From contig JAWWNJ010000012.1 of assembly GCA_037176885.1 (NCBI GenBank), positions 248,001-312,000 of the forward strand: a stretch of 64,000 nt of DNA, in the 5' to 3' direction. This DNA comes from Favolaschia claudopus. Its lineage: Eukaryota; Basidiomycota; Agaricomycetes; Agaricales; Mycenaceae. The translations under genes and the position numbers were made by a program. The notes beneath the pieces were generated by a model. That model was not told where the DNA came from, searched no databases, and saw only the letters and a list, made by a program, of their open reading frames with translations. How positions within the stretch are numbered: the first letter of the stretch is position 1; every line of letters begins with the position of its first letter. Shown here piece after piece: positions 46,207 to 58,418 of the stretch.

Positions 46207-46245
46207 GTGCAAACAACCGCTTCCGCCCATATAAGGCAATTTTGG
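46207..46245 (-). promoter_or_regulatory. Orphan F-box upstream motif
   Basis: On the minus strand AAAATTGCCTTATATGGGC then CGGTTGTTTG closely matches the sequence upstream of F-box G (52830-52865), yet no F-box gene follows toward lower coordinates. Confidence 0.55.
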
Positions 46246-46249
46246 CGAG

Positions 46250-48400
46250 GTGAGGGCAGGCTAATTGAAGTGTGAGTAGGTCTTATGCACTGTGCAGAAT
46301 ACAAGCTGCATGCAGGTATCCACGAATCAATGAGAAAGCTGCACACTATACGCAACAGATGTCAGAGGCACGACAGGACGATTCTCGAATCTCGATTGCA
46401 AGTAACCAAACGCAGGTAGACCGAACAAGAACAGTGTTTCAAAGCCACGGCCACCGCAATATTGTAGCTTGCTTTCTCTTCCATCTCGGCCCCGGTTCCA
46501 AACCTACCTGATAGCGGCAGTCAGGGTAACCCAGGCACGAGATACTCCCGCTGAGCACTCTGCTCCATTTTCCTACATGCCCCTCCGGGTAACGCGCGCG
46601 ACGGCCCCGCACCGGTACCAACACCCGCCACATCCACATCCACAGCCTCGAAGAACTCCAGCAACAACCCCTTACCCATTTCCGCGGCCTCCACAGACGA
46701 TACAATTCATCGCGGACGTAGCGCCACCGTCGCATCCACCCCGCTGGGGTCCATTGCGAAGTCAAAGCAGGATGGGTAACAGGCGCGACAAAGATGAAGG
46801 AGACGAAGCCGATCGGGGCGGCGAACGGAGTTCGTGAGGACGAGGGAGAAGGTAAAGTAGATTCCCAGGGCGAATGTTCGTGAAGGGAAGTAAGATAGAG
46901 AGGTAGGTGAATGGCTGTTCCTGGATCAAGACCGTAGAGTAAAGTAAGCGTAGGATGTATAGGTAGGAGACACATACGAGGGGGAACAGCTGTGCCGGTA
47001 CGACGGTGAAGAGCACCATCGTAACGGGATGGCGGCACGAATGGGTAAGAAAGAGTCGTGGGAGGGGGGATTGGACATGGGTGGCGATCGCGGTAGGTAC
47101 GAAGGTATCGTAAGGTGTAAGTAAGATATGGAGGAGAGCCGATGAAGAGGGAGAGGGAGGCACGGCCGGTGTCATGGTACTTATATCGTCAGATAACGGG
47201 CTGGACGTCTACGGCAGAAAGGTATTGGAAGGGCGTAAGTAGGCCGCTAAGAGCCTCAGGAAAGGGAAAGGGGAGATCAAAGGCGGAGAGGAGAGGGATC
47301 GGTCACGATAGGTAGAAGTCATTGTGAGGAACGGTGGCGGTATGCCGAGGTCAATGAGATAGGCTGAAGATGTAGGAAATATCGAGGGGTAAGATATACG
47401 CGGGGTGGATAGACAATAATATGCATCCTAGGGAGAGCGTAGATCAGCACCGAAGTAGAAATCAAGGCGACGAAACGTACAAGATTCGCGAATGCATGCT
47501 CCCGACGCAGGAGGTGAATGGGGGTCAGCATGTCACAGGATGCTGACTTGATGCCTCGTCTACAATGCTCGACAGGCACGCGGGCCAGAGCATCCAAGCG
47601 CAACGCAAGACGAGTCACGAGAGGGTGAATCGACAACGGCCGTCAATCCAGAAACCAAGACCGCAGTCAGACGTCGTACTTCGGTCGGTCCAACGCTTTG
47701 CTTTCTGCGACAGGGGCAGGTGAGTATGGGTATCGCAAAGATGCAGGAACACGCACACACCCGGGGGAGTAAGACAGCCCAGTGCATGGCTGGGATCTGA
47801 ATCGAGTTGGAAGAGCGACGGCAAATGACGCGCGAGTCGAGCCAAATTCCGAACTAAATAGAAGCAGCGACAGCGCAGTGCATGGAGCCTGATAACCGGC
47901 TCCGGCACCCGAAGCCTTGTTCGTGGCTCGTCGGTCAAAGCTGACGAAGCATCGAATGCGACGGCCTGAAGGGTAGAGAAGGTAGACAGTGAGCGAGCGG
48001 AATATGATGTAGGAGACATTATCCGTACCGTGAAGAGCGGGCAGCGTGCAAGGTGCGATAGCAGCAACGGCTTGACTAAGACAGAAAGCCTCGCGTCGTT
48101 GTTAAGCCCTCTCAGGTGCGAATCACAGCGCGTGTGGCACTCGCTGGCACGGTGTAAGCTTGGTATGCACACCGTAGCTCGGAGGATCTACTGTAGGGAT
48201 GGCAAGGAGCATGAGGAAAAAACATCGACAGCGAAGCAAGACGACCTACCCGTGCATGCTCCTCAAGCCTTTCATACTCGCAAGGTAGCCGCCTTATGAG
48301 CAGGAGCGCAGATAGGTCCATCTAGCCCCAGCAGTACAGTTAATACCATACGCCTTCGAGGGGCAAGCGTAAGGAACGTACCTTCACGAACGGTCGGCGT
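46250..48400 (-). other. Upstream module, copy 3 (diverged)
   Basis: Minus-strand frames here resemble the modules upstream of F-box D and I: hydrophobic runs (FANLVRFVALISTSVLIYALP near 47.45 kb; LFPLVCVSYLYILRLLYSTV near 46.95 kb) and a VDVDVAGVGTG-like run near 46.63 kb. No single exon model holds. It lies between a core repeat (48909) and the orphan F-box motif (46207), the same order as at 60.4-63.3 kb. Confidence 0.4.
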
Positions 48401-48908
48401 CGCCACGAATAGCAAGATCTAAAGAGAAATCGATATGATTCGAATGTTCAGCAGTGATCTTGGGATTGCCGTACCTTCTGTCCTGCTCACATCGTCGCAC
48501 AAGCGCGATATCACTCTATCAGCAGCGGTTCACGCTTCGTTTCGACGGCGCGAGATTTCAGAGTCATATATCTTGCGCGTTTCGAGGACTTCCAGGTCTT
48601 GATGTAGTCGACGTTGTACAAGAGCGTAGGTACCACAGTCCTGGGTCTCTGAGGCTTGCCGCCGTCTATCCATAGCGTCGAGTCCCAGCCCCCAAAATCT
48701 TGGAAATTTGAAGCACCAAGCTTCCAGCCGAAAGTGGGTATTCAAATTCAAGTCAAGGGAAGATTAAATGAAACCAGTGGGCCGAGTAGGCCCTACAACA
48801 CGCAGCGGAAGACACACAGCGAGCAAGGAGCGGCGACGTCGAGGTGGACGATGACGAGGGCATGATGGGAGCGTGTGAAAACGCTTTATTTGTCTCCGGT
48901 TTGGGCAT

Positions 48909-48950
48909 TTGCCGAGTTACCGGTCTCTCTTGTTCTCAACTTCCACCACG
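48909..48950 (+). repeat. Dispersed core repeat, copy 4
   Basis: TTGCCGAGTTACCGG followed by CTTGTTCTCAACTTCC. Confidence 0.65.
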
Positions 48951-49699
48951 AAAACCAGCTTTAAGTTAGATCCGCTCGGAGAGTTTCGAGACGATATCCC
49001 CGCCTTCGGAACCCCTCACTATTGATGCTCTGGGACTTCCTTCCTTGTCTTTTCCTCGAACGTTGAAACTCTCGATGACTTTCCTGGAGAGTTCTGGTCT
49101 CCGTCGCGACAAATTCAAGTCTTGAACGAAGTTTTCTGCTCACTTATCTCGGTTCTTATCGTTTTCATTGTCGAGGACTCGATGCTTAGGTTGCTGTGTC
49201 TTGAATTCTTAACTATAGCGCGACTGCCTCTGATCACAACGAAGCGCAAAGGTAGTTTTGAGTCTGGTTTTGTCGGGTTTGCGGCTATCCCAGGATACGA
49301 GACACTCGGTTTAACGTCAGCAGCGATGTCTCGAGTTGTTCGAGCAGCCATCGTCATTACTTGTTGAGTGGATTTCTCTCGGGGTTTAATCCCAATAATC
49401 GCTGATCTTATGCGTCGTTTGCACACTCTTTTGACGCCGAATTCAAGAAAGCCCCAACCTCACACCAACCGGCGACGTGTTCCTGACTAATTCTACCTTC
49501 AATTAATTGGTTCTAGGGCTCAATCGCCGTGATACGTATGTCGAGTTTGTCCTCCGTTCCCAATTTCTGAGAGCTGTGAAAGGGATCCACAAGCGGCCGG
49601 GAGCCAGGCCAATCTGCAAGTCCCTGCCCGTCGGCAAGCACTCTCTTTTCCATTTCATTCCACTCATCATCGCAAATCTTTCAACGCACCTTCATAGGT

Positions 49700-50283
49700 A
49701 ATCTTCTCCATACATTCTACGTCTCCTCCGATTCTCGTGTTCGTTCACACTCCCCAAGAACGCACCATACTCTCGCGGCAGGGTAATGGGGCTCGAGTCC
49801 CCGAGCGTAAATAAACGTTTCTTGCCCCGCGTGTTTTTTTTGATATCCACTTCGGCAGGCTCATCTACATTCAAATTGTTTCCACCTCGTCGATTCGTGT
49901 ATCATTCTACAAGTCCCTCTGTTGGTTATCACCGGCCGTCCCTGCAACCTTCACGCATTCTACCAAGTCAGAATGCTCTGGATCAGAGCGTAAGCAAGTC
50001 GATTCACAAAATCATATTTCAAGCCGCTCTTTCGTATTCGTCGAATCCTTCGGATTCGGTTGGTTTCTGGGCCAAGAGGGTTCTACTCCCTGGGATACAA
50101 TAGGATGTGGAACAGTTGCGCTTTTTTTTGGTATTTCTCGACACTCAACCCTAGTAATGCAGTATCTAACCCCGGGCCGACGCGGAATAATATTCACTGC
50201 TTTCGTCGGGGATATTATGATAAAGACATGCGGGGTTCGACTCCCTCCGACCCGATGATCCAAGGGATTGTATCCCTTTTTTT
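49700..50283 (+). ncRNA. Array of three tRNA-like pol III units
   Basis: B-box-like sites lie at 49790-49800 (GGCTCGAGTCC), 50079-50090 (GGTTCTACTCC) and about 50234-50244 (exact GGTTCGACTCC). Each is followed within about 25-45 nt by a long T run: T8 at 49834-49841, T8 at 50122-50129, T7 at 50277-50283. The third unit, 50173-50254, has CGGGCCG/CGACCCG ends with one mismatch. The first two have poor acceptor pairing. Confidence 0.55.
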
Positions 50284-50528
50284 CTGGTGTATGTACTTAC
50301 GCTTTTCCTCCCGGGTTTCTTCGATATCCAATCTTTCTCCTCCCCGACTGCGCGACCTCTCCGAGCACCGTGCCCTTCATCGTCCATCTCGTTCGACAAC
50401 TTGTGGCGCACTCGGCGCATGCGGTGTTTTTTGACCATCCACGCTCCACGATTCGACACTGACTCTCGAAAATCACAAGTCATTTCATGTTGTAATAGGT
50501 ACAATACATTGGCGAAAATCACCCAGAC

Positions 50529-52715
50529 TCAATTTTCGAGCAAAATGAACGCTAACCCGCCCTTCGATACCTCTTTAGCGAGTTCCTCCATCGATTCAAA
50601 AGAGAGTTCGCGCTTCCGTGATGCAAGCGGGACCAACTTTACCGTGAAGACATCTTGCTCGTCCAACCCCGCCCGCGAGTTCATCATCTCAACCAACGAT
50701 GCATCTGAAAACTCCAGCACCGATCTCAACGTCAAGCACTGCAATTCAGGTATCAAAGTCGGCATGTCGGGAGCGGTTATGAACTTCCGCAGAAACTCGT
50801 CCGTGATGACGACCTGCGAAGCTTCAGGCGAAGTGCTATCCACCACGTGCAAATTTTGCAAATTCGGAAGAACTTCGAGACATTCAAGGAGGTCAGAGTC
50901 CGTAAGCATCGCGTGTATGGACAAAAAGGTGAGATTCTCGCTGAACCCGGAACGGGCGGCGAGGGTCACGAAATTTGGAGAAGTCCAAACCGGAGGATTC
51001 TTGCCAGGTTGCGGATGGACACTGAACGATCGTAGGGAGGGAAGGATCAGGCTGTCCATGAGTCGGCCCACAGCTAGTTCGTGTCCATCGTCAGCAGCCA
51101 ACATCAAGCGTATTCGCTGGACATCGGAAGTAATTACAGAATTGAGAGGTTCGTCGAAAAGACATCGCCGAGTATATATCAAGTTCGTATGATAGTAGGA
51201 TTGAGAGCAGCGTGCCAAGTTCGTAGGATTTGATGAGAAAACTGCAAATTTCGTAGGATTGACTGATTTAGAATGCCAAGTACATTGATCAGTGGGAAAT
51301 TGAACTGTGCAGCCAGATTCGGCACTGCGGCATTACTTGTTCCGTAGTTTGCGCGAAGGGGACCGATCATTCGCGGCCCTCCCCTCCCTCGCTGCGCTCG
51401 GGGGGTCCCCCGAACCGTGCCGCTCAGATCGGCACTCTAAAGCCTCGTTCGCGCGGATCACTATGTCTTTCACCCTAACCCTAACCTGTCGGGGCGGTAT
51501 TACACTGTTGATTTCCGGAGTTAGGGCGCGCTCCGCTTGCCCTAACTCCTCGGCATGAGGTTGTTTTGGCCTTCGGCAGTCTCTGTTCCGTGCCGGCACC
51601 GTCGAGTGCCGGAGTTTTGGTGCGCCCTAACTCTCTGATGGCTTGAAGCTGACCTTTGCATTTGTTACGTGTGCTATTGGGGCTCAATATGGCAAAAGAT
51701 GCTGTAATAAAAGGCAATCCTATGAACTTGGCAATTTTCCCATCACATCCTACGAACTTGGCACGTCGATCCCAATCCTACTATCATACGAACCTGGCTG
51801 GGGCTCGACATCGCCGCAGATCAATGGACAGTGTGAATGTGGTGGCATTGGGTGGCAGGAGTAAGGCTGAAAGAGAAGCAGCCAGCGAATCGCGTCGGTG
51901 CGCATAGAATGCGCCTTTCCGGATTTGAGCCCATGGGATCTTGGGGAGACATTGCACTCGGCCAGTGAACTCGAATTCTCGCAGCTGGGGCGCATTTTGG
52001 AAGAATTCCGCCCCTTTCCAGTCGCCGACAAGCTCCAACTTCTTGAGTCGGCCGAGATTAACCCTGAAATTCGAGAGACCGTTGCCGCGGTTGTGTGCGT
52101 TGATGTAGACCTTGTTCCATCGACGTGCGTGCACACTTAATAATTCGAAAACACTACGGCTGTAGTAGTTCGAAGCTGTAGCGTCCACCTGCAAGCTGAG
52201 AGGATAATTGCCTCCTCTACACAGTGAAGAATCAAGCAGGCCAAGCAACGTCGTACTGGGGAGAGCACTTTTAGCCCACAGACAAATAAAACAACATGCC
52301 TCACCTTCGCCAATTGGAAGAGATGGTGATAAGAAATACGCTTCTCTTGCTCTCTCACAGTCGTTGTGGGCTTGATTCGATAAATCTCCTCCGGGAAGCA
52401 CAGATCAAAGATTTCCGAGATTGTCTCGCTAGGAAGTCTTTGTACCGGCGACAATATGGCGCGGCATAGTCCGGTGTACGACACAAGCGATCTGCGTTCG
52501 GCAATGAGCCGATCTAATTCTGTTTGAGTCTTCTGAATCTCAAGATCGTAGCGTTTGAGTTCCGCTGGAGCGAGTGAGCTCGCCATTTCCAGAAAAGATG
52601 GTTCCGGTGGCAATTCGCCGCAACGGGCGAATTCTCGAACGCTCGCGAGTTGAGTGGCATTTGGAAGGAGGTTGGAGGTGAAGCCAGCGGCGATGCCCTC
52701 GGGACCAGAGTTCAT
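50529..52715 (-). pseudogene. F-box protein G, deleted and MITE-interrupted
   Basis: Exon 1 (52715-52305, 137 codons) begins MNSGPEG and has a coiled coil and F-box (LSPVQRLPSETISEIFDLC). After the intron the family block C..WHR.A..TP.LW is missing: sequence resumes at TLLGLLDSSL near 52250, out of phase with exon 1, which indicates a deletion of some 35 codons. The leucine-rich part is then split by a MITE at 51170-51806. Removing it with one target duplication restores IDLRRCLFDEPLN in frame. The 3' part is open to the stop at 50529-50531 (AFILLEN). Without exon-2 start and frame it should be non-functional. Confidence 0.87.
51170..51806. mobile_element. 637-bp MULE-like MITE, copy 2, inside F-box G
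   Basis: Flanking 9-bp duplications GACATCGCC (51161-51169 and 51807-51815) are identical. Ends read GAG...CTC, and inner inverted repeats of about 80 nt carry CGTATGATAGTAGGATTG and reiterated CCAAGTTCGTAGGAT motifs. The GC-rich centre (about 51345-51560, including CCCTAACCCTAACC) is shared with 20055-20660 in inverse orientation. There is no ORF. Confidence 0.85.
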
Positions 52716-53143
52716 GAGATATTGTTGTAGTGGGTGGAATATGAGGTCAAGGCCTCTAAACACAAGATGTAGGGGGTGGTGGCAAAATTTGGCAGAAACG
52801 GCGGATGACAAGAGCAGAATCAACACCAACAAACAACCGGATCGCGACCGCAAAAGGCAATTTTCTTGGGGACCTTCGATACTATATTTGATATTTTTAG
52901 TCGCATTAGAGAGTTTATTCAGCTTTTCAATCAAAAAGTTATTTCACCAAAGAGCGTGCAGATACTTCCTCGTTCTCCGAACCGTCTAGTTCCAGCTCTT
53001 CCCGTTCAATCCTTCTTGTCCTTCATGAGTTCAATTCATAACAATATCTTGGTCCTGATATCGAACAGCAATTCTTAAAGCTCACAAGTATCATACTGGC
53101 GGTGAAAAATGGCGACCCATGACATTCAAAATACAAAGTACGA
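52716..53143. promoter_or_regulatory. Upstream region of F-box G with conserved motif
   Basis: On the minus strand AAAATTGCCTTTTGCGG then CCGGTTGTTTG lies at 52826-52865, about 115-150 bp before the G start. The rest is the spacer to the 3' end of F-box H. No tRNA-like array lies here. Confidence 0.5.
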
Positions 53144-54797
53144 CTATGACGGAAAGTATACGCGCCATTCTCCCGAGTTGAATATCAACCTTTTTTCTGC
53201 CGTCAACTGAGCAATTTTGTTCAACGCATCAGCAGACATCTCCCGCTTTTTCGCCAGCAGCCACCAAAGATTAGCATTGAACGCATCTTCACCTGCTAAT
53301 CCTGCTCTGGACGTCACTAAATCGATATACAACGAATCCGTGAAGTCCAGAACAGAGTTGAAGGTGAGCGAGTGTAACTGCGGCGCAATCACCGAGGGCG
53401 ACCCTGGTACGAAAACGAGTCCCTGCAACAGCAGATCGGTGATGACAATGCCTGAAGAAGCCCCAGGAGAAGGAGAAGTGCAATCCGTGATGGATAACGA
53501 CTGGAGTTTCGGGAGAACTTCCAGACATCGCAACAGCTCAGTGTCGGTGACGAGTACATGGACCACTAGACGTATGAGGTTTTGTGCGAACCCAGAACGC
53601 GTGGCAAGGCGCAGGAAATGGGGCGAGCTCCAGACGGGGGGGGCGTGTGTGAAGCGGTGGATGGAGGCAGAACGACATCAAGGAAGGGAAGGTCAAATTG
53701 TCAAGGAAGTGACAAGCGGTCGGCGCAGCGCGACTGCGCTTCGTGGTGGATACCTCTAATTGGATGTGTTGGGTATGTGAAGTGATATTGAGATCCAAGG
53801 CCTCGTCGATGGAGGAGGTCTGCAGGTAAAAACCGAGTTTCACATTGGCTGCGTCGGTAAGGCGCGACAGAAGGGAGAGACGGGAGGATAACGAGGTTTG
53901 GGAAAAATAGTCTATGTTTGTGCATCGCTGTATCTGTGTCCAGGGGATTTTGGGCAGTTGGTCGGCCGAGCCACTGTAAGTGAGCTCCCGCAACCGAGGT
54001 GCAATCTGGAAGGTTTCGACATCTTTCCAGCTGCCAGAAAGTGAGAGGGTCTCCAGACGACCGAAATTCCCCATGTATGCCTGGAGCACGTTGTCCTCGT
54101 CGATGCCCCAGATGCTGGCTGCTTTCCATCGCGGAGCATGTCTGCCCATAAGGTTAAAGACATTAGAGTGATGCTGTGGTACGGCCCACACTTCCAGGGT
54201 CAGAGGATGCTCACGGCCACGGTCTAATGATGACTCCAACAAATCAAGCAGCGTCCCAACAGGGACAGGACATCTATCCCAAAGGCGTGTATCCACCACG
54301 ATATCCGACCAGAGTTGTGGGGTCTGCATCGCGATGTGAGACCAGCGAGAGCATACCTGCCGCCTTTGAATTAGCGAGACAATATAAGAAAGCAGTATCA
54401 AGCTCACACGGGATAATTCGATAAGATAGAAACGAGAAAGACGTTCCACTTCTTCTGCCGGTGTCACCGTGCTCGAGATCTTGTAAGCCTGGCTCGGGAA
54501 GCACCATCCAAAGATGAGCTCAAGCAGCTCGTCTGGCAGCCGATGGATTGGGGACAACGCGCTCCGGCAGAACTCTATGTAGGACGCAAGCGTACGTCGT
54601 TCCGAAATGAGTCGATTTAATTCTTTTTGATCGGAAAGCTCCTCGATCTCGGTATCGTAGCGGTCGACGTCCAGAGCGGCAGCGGATATAAAAGCTCTGA
54701 ATCTGGCTGTCTCCCCGTGAGAACCAGAACGCGAAAGGTCTCGAAGCTCCGCAATTTGGGTCGAAGTCGGCAGGTGCGCAGAGGAGAAACTAGACAT
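53144..54797 (-). pseudogene. F-box protein H, full length but for one frameshift
   Basis: Exon 1 is 54797-54408 (130 codons; MSSFSSAHLPTSTQI, coiled coil, F-box LSPIHRLPDELLELIFGWC). Exon 2 starts at 54356 after a 51-nt intron without stops (VCSRWSHIAMQTPQLW). At a run of eight C (minus strand; 53636-53643) the frame shifts from PPLHT to an unrelated tail. One base fewer restores VWSSPHFLRLATRSGFAQ and an open frame to 53144, with 404 exon-2 codons, as in paralogues. Everything else is intact, so this is either a very young frameshift or a homopolymer read error in an otherwise functional gene. Confidence 0.85.
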
Positions 54798-54934
54798 GAT
54801 TCTGCAGGCACAAGGGCCGCTTCAGAGCCGGGGAGAGATTCAGAGAATACCAAAGGAGATTCAGCGGGAAAACCGGTACTTGGGGGAAAGCAGCCAAGAA
54901 ACCGACGAAAGGCAGATGACAAGTCGCGATAAAC

Positions 54935-54975
54935 ACAGGCAAACAACAATTTTGTCCTATAAAAGGAAATTTTCT
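54935..54975 (-). promoter_or_regulatory. F-box H upstream motif
   Basis: On the minus strand AAATTTCCTTTTATAGG then TTGTTGTTTGCC lies 140-175 bp before the start, related to the motifs at D, I, G and 46207. Confidence 0.5.
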
Positions 54976-55263
54976 CATATTTATACAGCTAGTTTTTGAT
55001 GTGGAGAAAATCTCGCCTGAGTTGTTCGTTCGCAAGCTCTCGGAATTTTATGGACGCGAAAAATAATCGACGCGCGACAATATCTATTCATCGTACCGCA
55101 TTCTGACTTGAATTTCGGGTAAAAGACCACAGTTCCTCCGCCACTGCATGGCATCCCCGCTCGCAACGACATCGTCCCAAGGTGAAGACGGAAACGGGAG
55201 AGCCTCCGCCTCACAACATCGACCCCAATTACGAGGCGAAAGAACTACCGAATTCCCTCATTC
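54976..55263. other. Spacer
   Basis: Nothing recognised. Confidence 0.3.
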
Positions 55264-55333
55264 GCGGACCAGCTAATGTATGGCGCAGATGGGCAGTTGC
55301 GGACCAGCTGATGCATTGCGCAGGTGTGCAGAA
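55264..55333 (+). repeat. Two-copy 35-bp tandem repeat
   Basis: GCGGACCAGCTRATG starts both units (55264 and 55299), with a few mismatches. Confidence 0.75.
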
Positions 55334-56659
55334 TCCCGCCGTCCCCGCAACCACAAACGCGCGTGAGCGTTGACATCAAACGGCCGACGCATCGAGCCGC
55401 GCACATCGCAAGATTGATCATTGAGTACGCGCTCGCCCATCGCCACGAAGGCTAGACCACGGAAGCAGGGTCGAAGACCAGATCGCGCACGCGCACGACG
55501 GCTCTCCGCTTCCTCGCCGCCACCATACCGCCGAGGAACATGCCCGCACGGGTGGTACTAACCCAGTCCTTCCCGCCAAACTACGTCAGAGAAGGATGCA
55601 CCTCCGCCGAGGCAGGGACGCGCATCTCATCCCTACAACAACACCGCATGGTCGAGATTCGAGGCGCGCTGGGAGAGGCGGAAAAGAAGCGGAGCTTGGT
55701 GTAGGCAACATGAGAATCGATGTATTGGTGTCGTCTAAGTGGTACAGTCAGTCGACAAAGCATTGAGAGCAATGACCCAGGTACGCACTGAGAATATGAT
55801 ATGCAGCAATAACCTCCACCGAACCAGATGTAGGGTATTCAGTAAACCAGCTTCAATGTGGTGGGCTGGAAGGATTTGGCGGGTATGGAACGAGAATGAT
55901 AATCGGCCGTCATACTCGATGCTACGGAAGGCAGTAAGACGCATGTGGAATACAAAGAAAAAGGAACGAAGCACACTGGCAAACAGACGAACGCTGGCAG
56001 AGCCAAAATCCTTCAGTGGATATCGACAGCTCAGTGCTACCGGTTTGAGACGCAAATCTAACGCAGACAAACGATTCCCTGCACTGCACTGTGAAGTGTA
56101 TGAGATACAGTATCGTTGGGAAGAAGCTTGATCACGGCGCGGGCGTGACTGGACGACAACTGGACGATGGGCAAAAAACAAAACACAGAATCAGTGAATA
56201 ACCAAATTCAAAAACGACCTTCATACGCACGATACCGTCAATCCCGACCTATGAAATAGAATTTATTCAAAATGAAGCGCCCGCAGATCAAGAGAAACCT
56301 GCCGCAGACCCATTGGATGAGCTCAGTATGATTCATGAAGAGAACAGTCGAGGTACGCACCTCGGCCGCACGCGTACGGGAAAGAGGCCCCCGTTCAAGG
56401 CCAGGGGTTGAAGGCAGCCTGAACCTCATTGCAGAACTCTGCGGACCCCGCCAGTGGATACGTCGAAGAGGATCATGCGCCGAAAGCCTGCCATGGGTAC
56501 TCGAAAACCTTGGGTCGATTCCCTGAAGCCGCCTGAAGCGGATTGAGAGCTAGCACCCGAATCAAACGAGTTCAATTGCATATCACCTCTAGCCGATGCG
56601 CGTTTCCAAGACTTCCGAATCTCAAAGTAGCCGGAATTGTCCGTAACCTAAAGACCAGA
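55334..56659. other. Gene-poor interval
   Basis: No gene is supported. Two overlapping frames on opposite strands at about 55735-56181 (148 and 130 codons) show no family signature. By position this is the upstream region between the core repeat and F-box H. Confidence 0.35.
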
Positions 56660-56959
56660 GCTCTGGGTTTCTGAGGCTTGTTGCCGTCTATTCATGAGGT
56701 CAAATCCCAGCAACCGAAATCATCTATCGAGTCCGACGCATCCAGAATCTTGAAATTTTTTAAGCACAAGCTTCCAGCCGGAAATAGGCCTTCAAGTCCA
56801 AGTAAAGGGAAGGTTAGAAGAGACCAGTGAGCCGAGTAGGCGCTACTGCATGCACTAGAAGACACACAGCGAGCAAGGAGCGTCGACCTCGAGGTGGACG
56901 ATGACGAGGGCCTGATGGGAGCGTGTGAAAAGACTTTTGTTTGTCTCCGGTTTGGACAT

Positions 56960-57003
56960 TTGCCGAGTTACCGGTTGCTCTCTTGTTCTCAACTTCCACC
57001 ACG
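56960..57003 (+). repeat. Dispersed core repeat, copy 5
   Basis: TGCCGAGTTACCGG followed by CTTGTTCTCAACTTCC, near-identical to 48909-48950. Confidence 0.65.
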
Positions 57004-57499
57004 AAAACGGGGTTCGATACTCTCGGGGTCTTTCCAGGCCAACTCTCGTCGATTTTTCACTAGAATCTCTCCCCGAATCTGCTCATCTCTGAGTCTTCAA
57101 CGGATCAGCCATAAAATTCAACTTATAATTCGGCAAACTGAGATCTCGACGCCTTGCCAGTAAGCTACACTCGACCCTCGGCTCTACTATTTCAACTTAA
57201 TTTCAACAGGTTCAGATACCAGTCTGTTTTCTGAACTCTCGTTAGCATTTGGCTCTTGATATTCTGGCTGTCAAGACGCGATTCCAGGAGCGCTGCTCCT
57301 GGAGGAACCCGATCGCAAACGAGCGCTAGGTAGTAGATGACTATGGCGCGCTTGTCTCCCTACGCTGCCCGTTCCCGCTGATTCAGACCTATGAAACGGA
57401 TTTCAACTAGCACAGAGCCAGGGTGGTGTGGTATTGCCTGCCTATCTATCGGTAGAACACTCTCTATCCCATTTTCTTTTCCACTCATCATCGCAAATT

Positions 57500-58251
57500 T
57501 TTCAACCTACTTTTACAGGTAAATTTCTCCGTATATTCTACGCCTCCTCCGAGTCTCGTGTTCGTTCACACTCCGCAGGAACGCACCATACTCTCGCAGC
57601 AGGGATATGGGGTTCGAGTCCCCGAGCTTAATGTGTTTTCTGGTCCGCGTGTCTTCTTTTTGCTATCCACTTCGTTAGGCTCATCTACATTCAAATTGTT
57701 TCCACTTTCGTTTCATCCCGCCAATTCGTGTATCATTCTACAACTCATTCTGTTTATTACCCCGGCACCCTTTACGCGCTCTATCAAGTCAGATTTCTCT
57801 GGATCACAGCGTAGGCAAGCCGATTCTCAAAATCATAGTTCAAGCCGCCCTTTCGTATTCGCCGAATCCTTCGCATTCGTTTGTATGCAGGGCCAAGAGG
57901 GTTCGACTCCCTGGGCTACAATAGCATGTGCAATATTTGAATATTTTGCTTTTTGCTCTTTCTCAACATTCAACTTGCAAGGTCCAAATTGAACTCAATG
58001 ACTCGCTCCAAGCTGTGTGGATGTACGCGTTCGATTCACTCGATAAGTTTTTGAATCCAACTTACCCTTACATCGCGTGCATCTGAGATACCTATTAGAG
58101 CAGTGCAGTGTCTGATCATGAAACGGAATAATATTCACTGGGGTGTTGAGTAAACTTCGCTCGGGCCAGGGATATTGCCATAAAGATCCCAAGTATATGG
58201 CATGGTTGGGTTCGACTCCCTCCGACCGATGATCAGAGGCAAAGTCTCCTT
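57500..58251 (+). ncRNA. Array of three tRNA-like pol III units
   Basis: Exact B boxes lie at about 57610-57620 (GGTTCGAGTCC), 57900-57910 and 58209-58219 (GGTTCGACTCC). Each is followed within about 30-45 nt by a T5 run. Acceptor-like pairing is weaker than in the 21-kb array. Unit spacing of about 300 nt matches the other arrays. Confidence 0.55.
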
Positions 58252-58418
58252 TTTCCTCGGACTTCTGCGTAAGTATTTGCGCTCTTGCGGCGGGGTTTCC
58301 TCGATGTCGCACATCAAACGTCCGGTTCAATTATTCAAGTTACTTATATCTCCGAGTTCGAACAAGACTACACAAACGAAAAAAACTGTTATATATCACG
58401 CGCCGACTGATACCTTAC

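Larger units (their letters stand above)
48650..50290 (+). repeat. Core plus tRNA-like array, direct-repeat copy 1
   Basis: It is homologous over its length to 56660-58260: GCCGTCTATYCAT, CAAGCTTCCAGCCG, the core repeat, then three tRNA-like units. It is downstream of F-box G in opposite orientation. Confidence 0.75.
56660..58260 (+). repeat. Core plus tRNA-like array, direct-repeat copy 2
   Basis: It is homologous to 48650-50290 in the same orientation and lies just downstream of F-box I. Confidence 0.75.

Noticed and set aside
51472..51487. Telomere repeat (CCCTAACCCTAACC)
   Set aside because: There are only two units, internal to a MITE, and a related single-unit form exists in the second copy; not a chromosome end.
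55735..56181. Opposing ORFs of 148 and 130 codons
   Set aside because: Fully overlapping on opposite strands with no family features; neither has a promoter or splice support.
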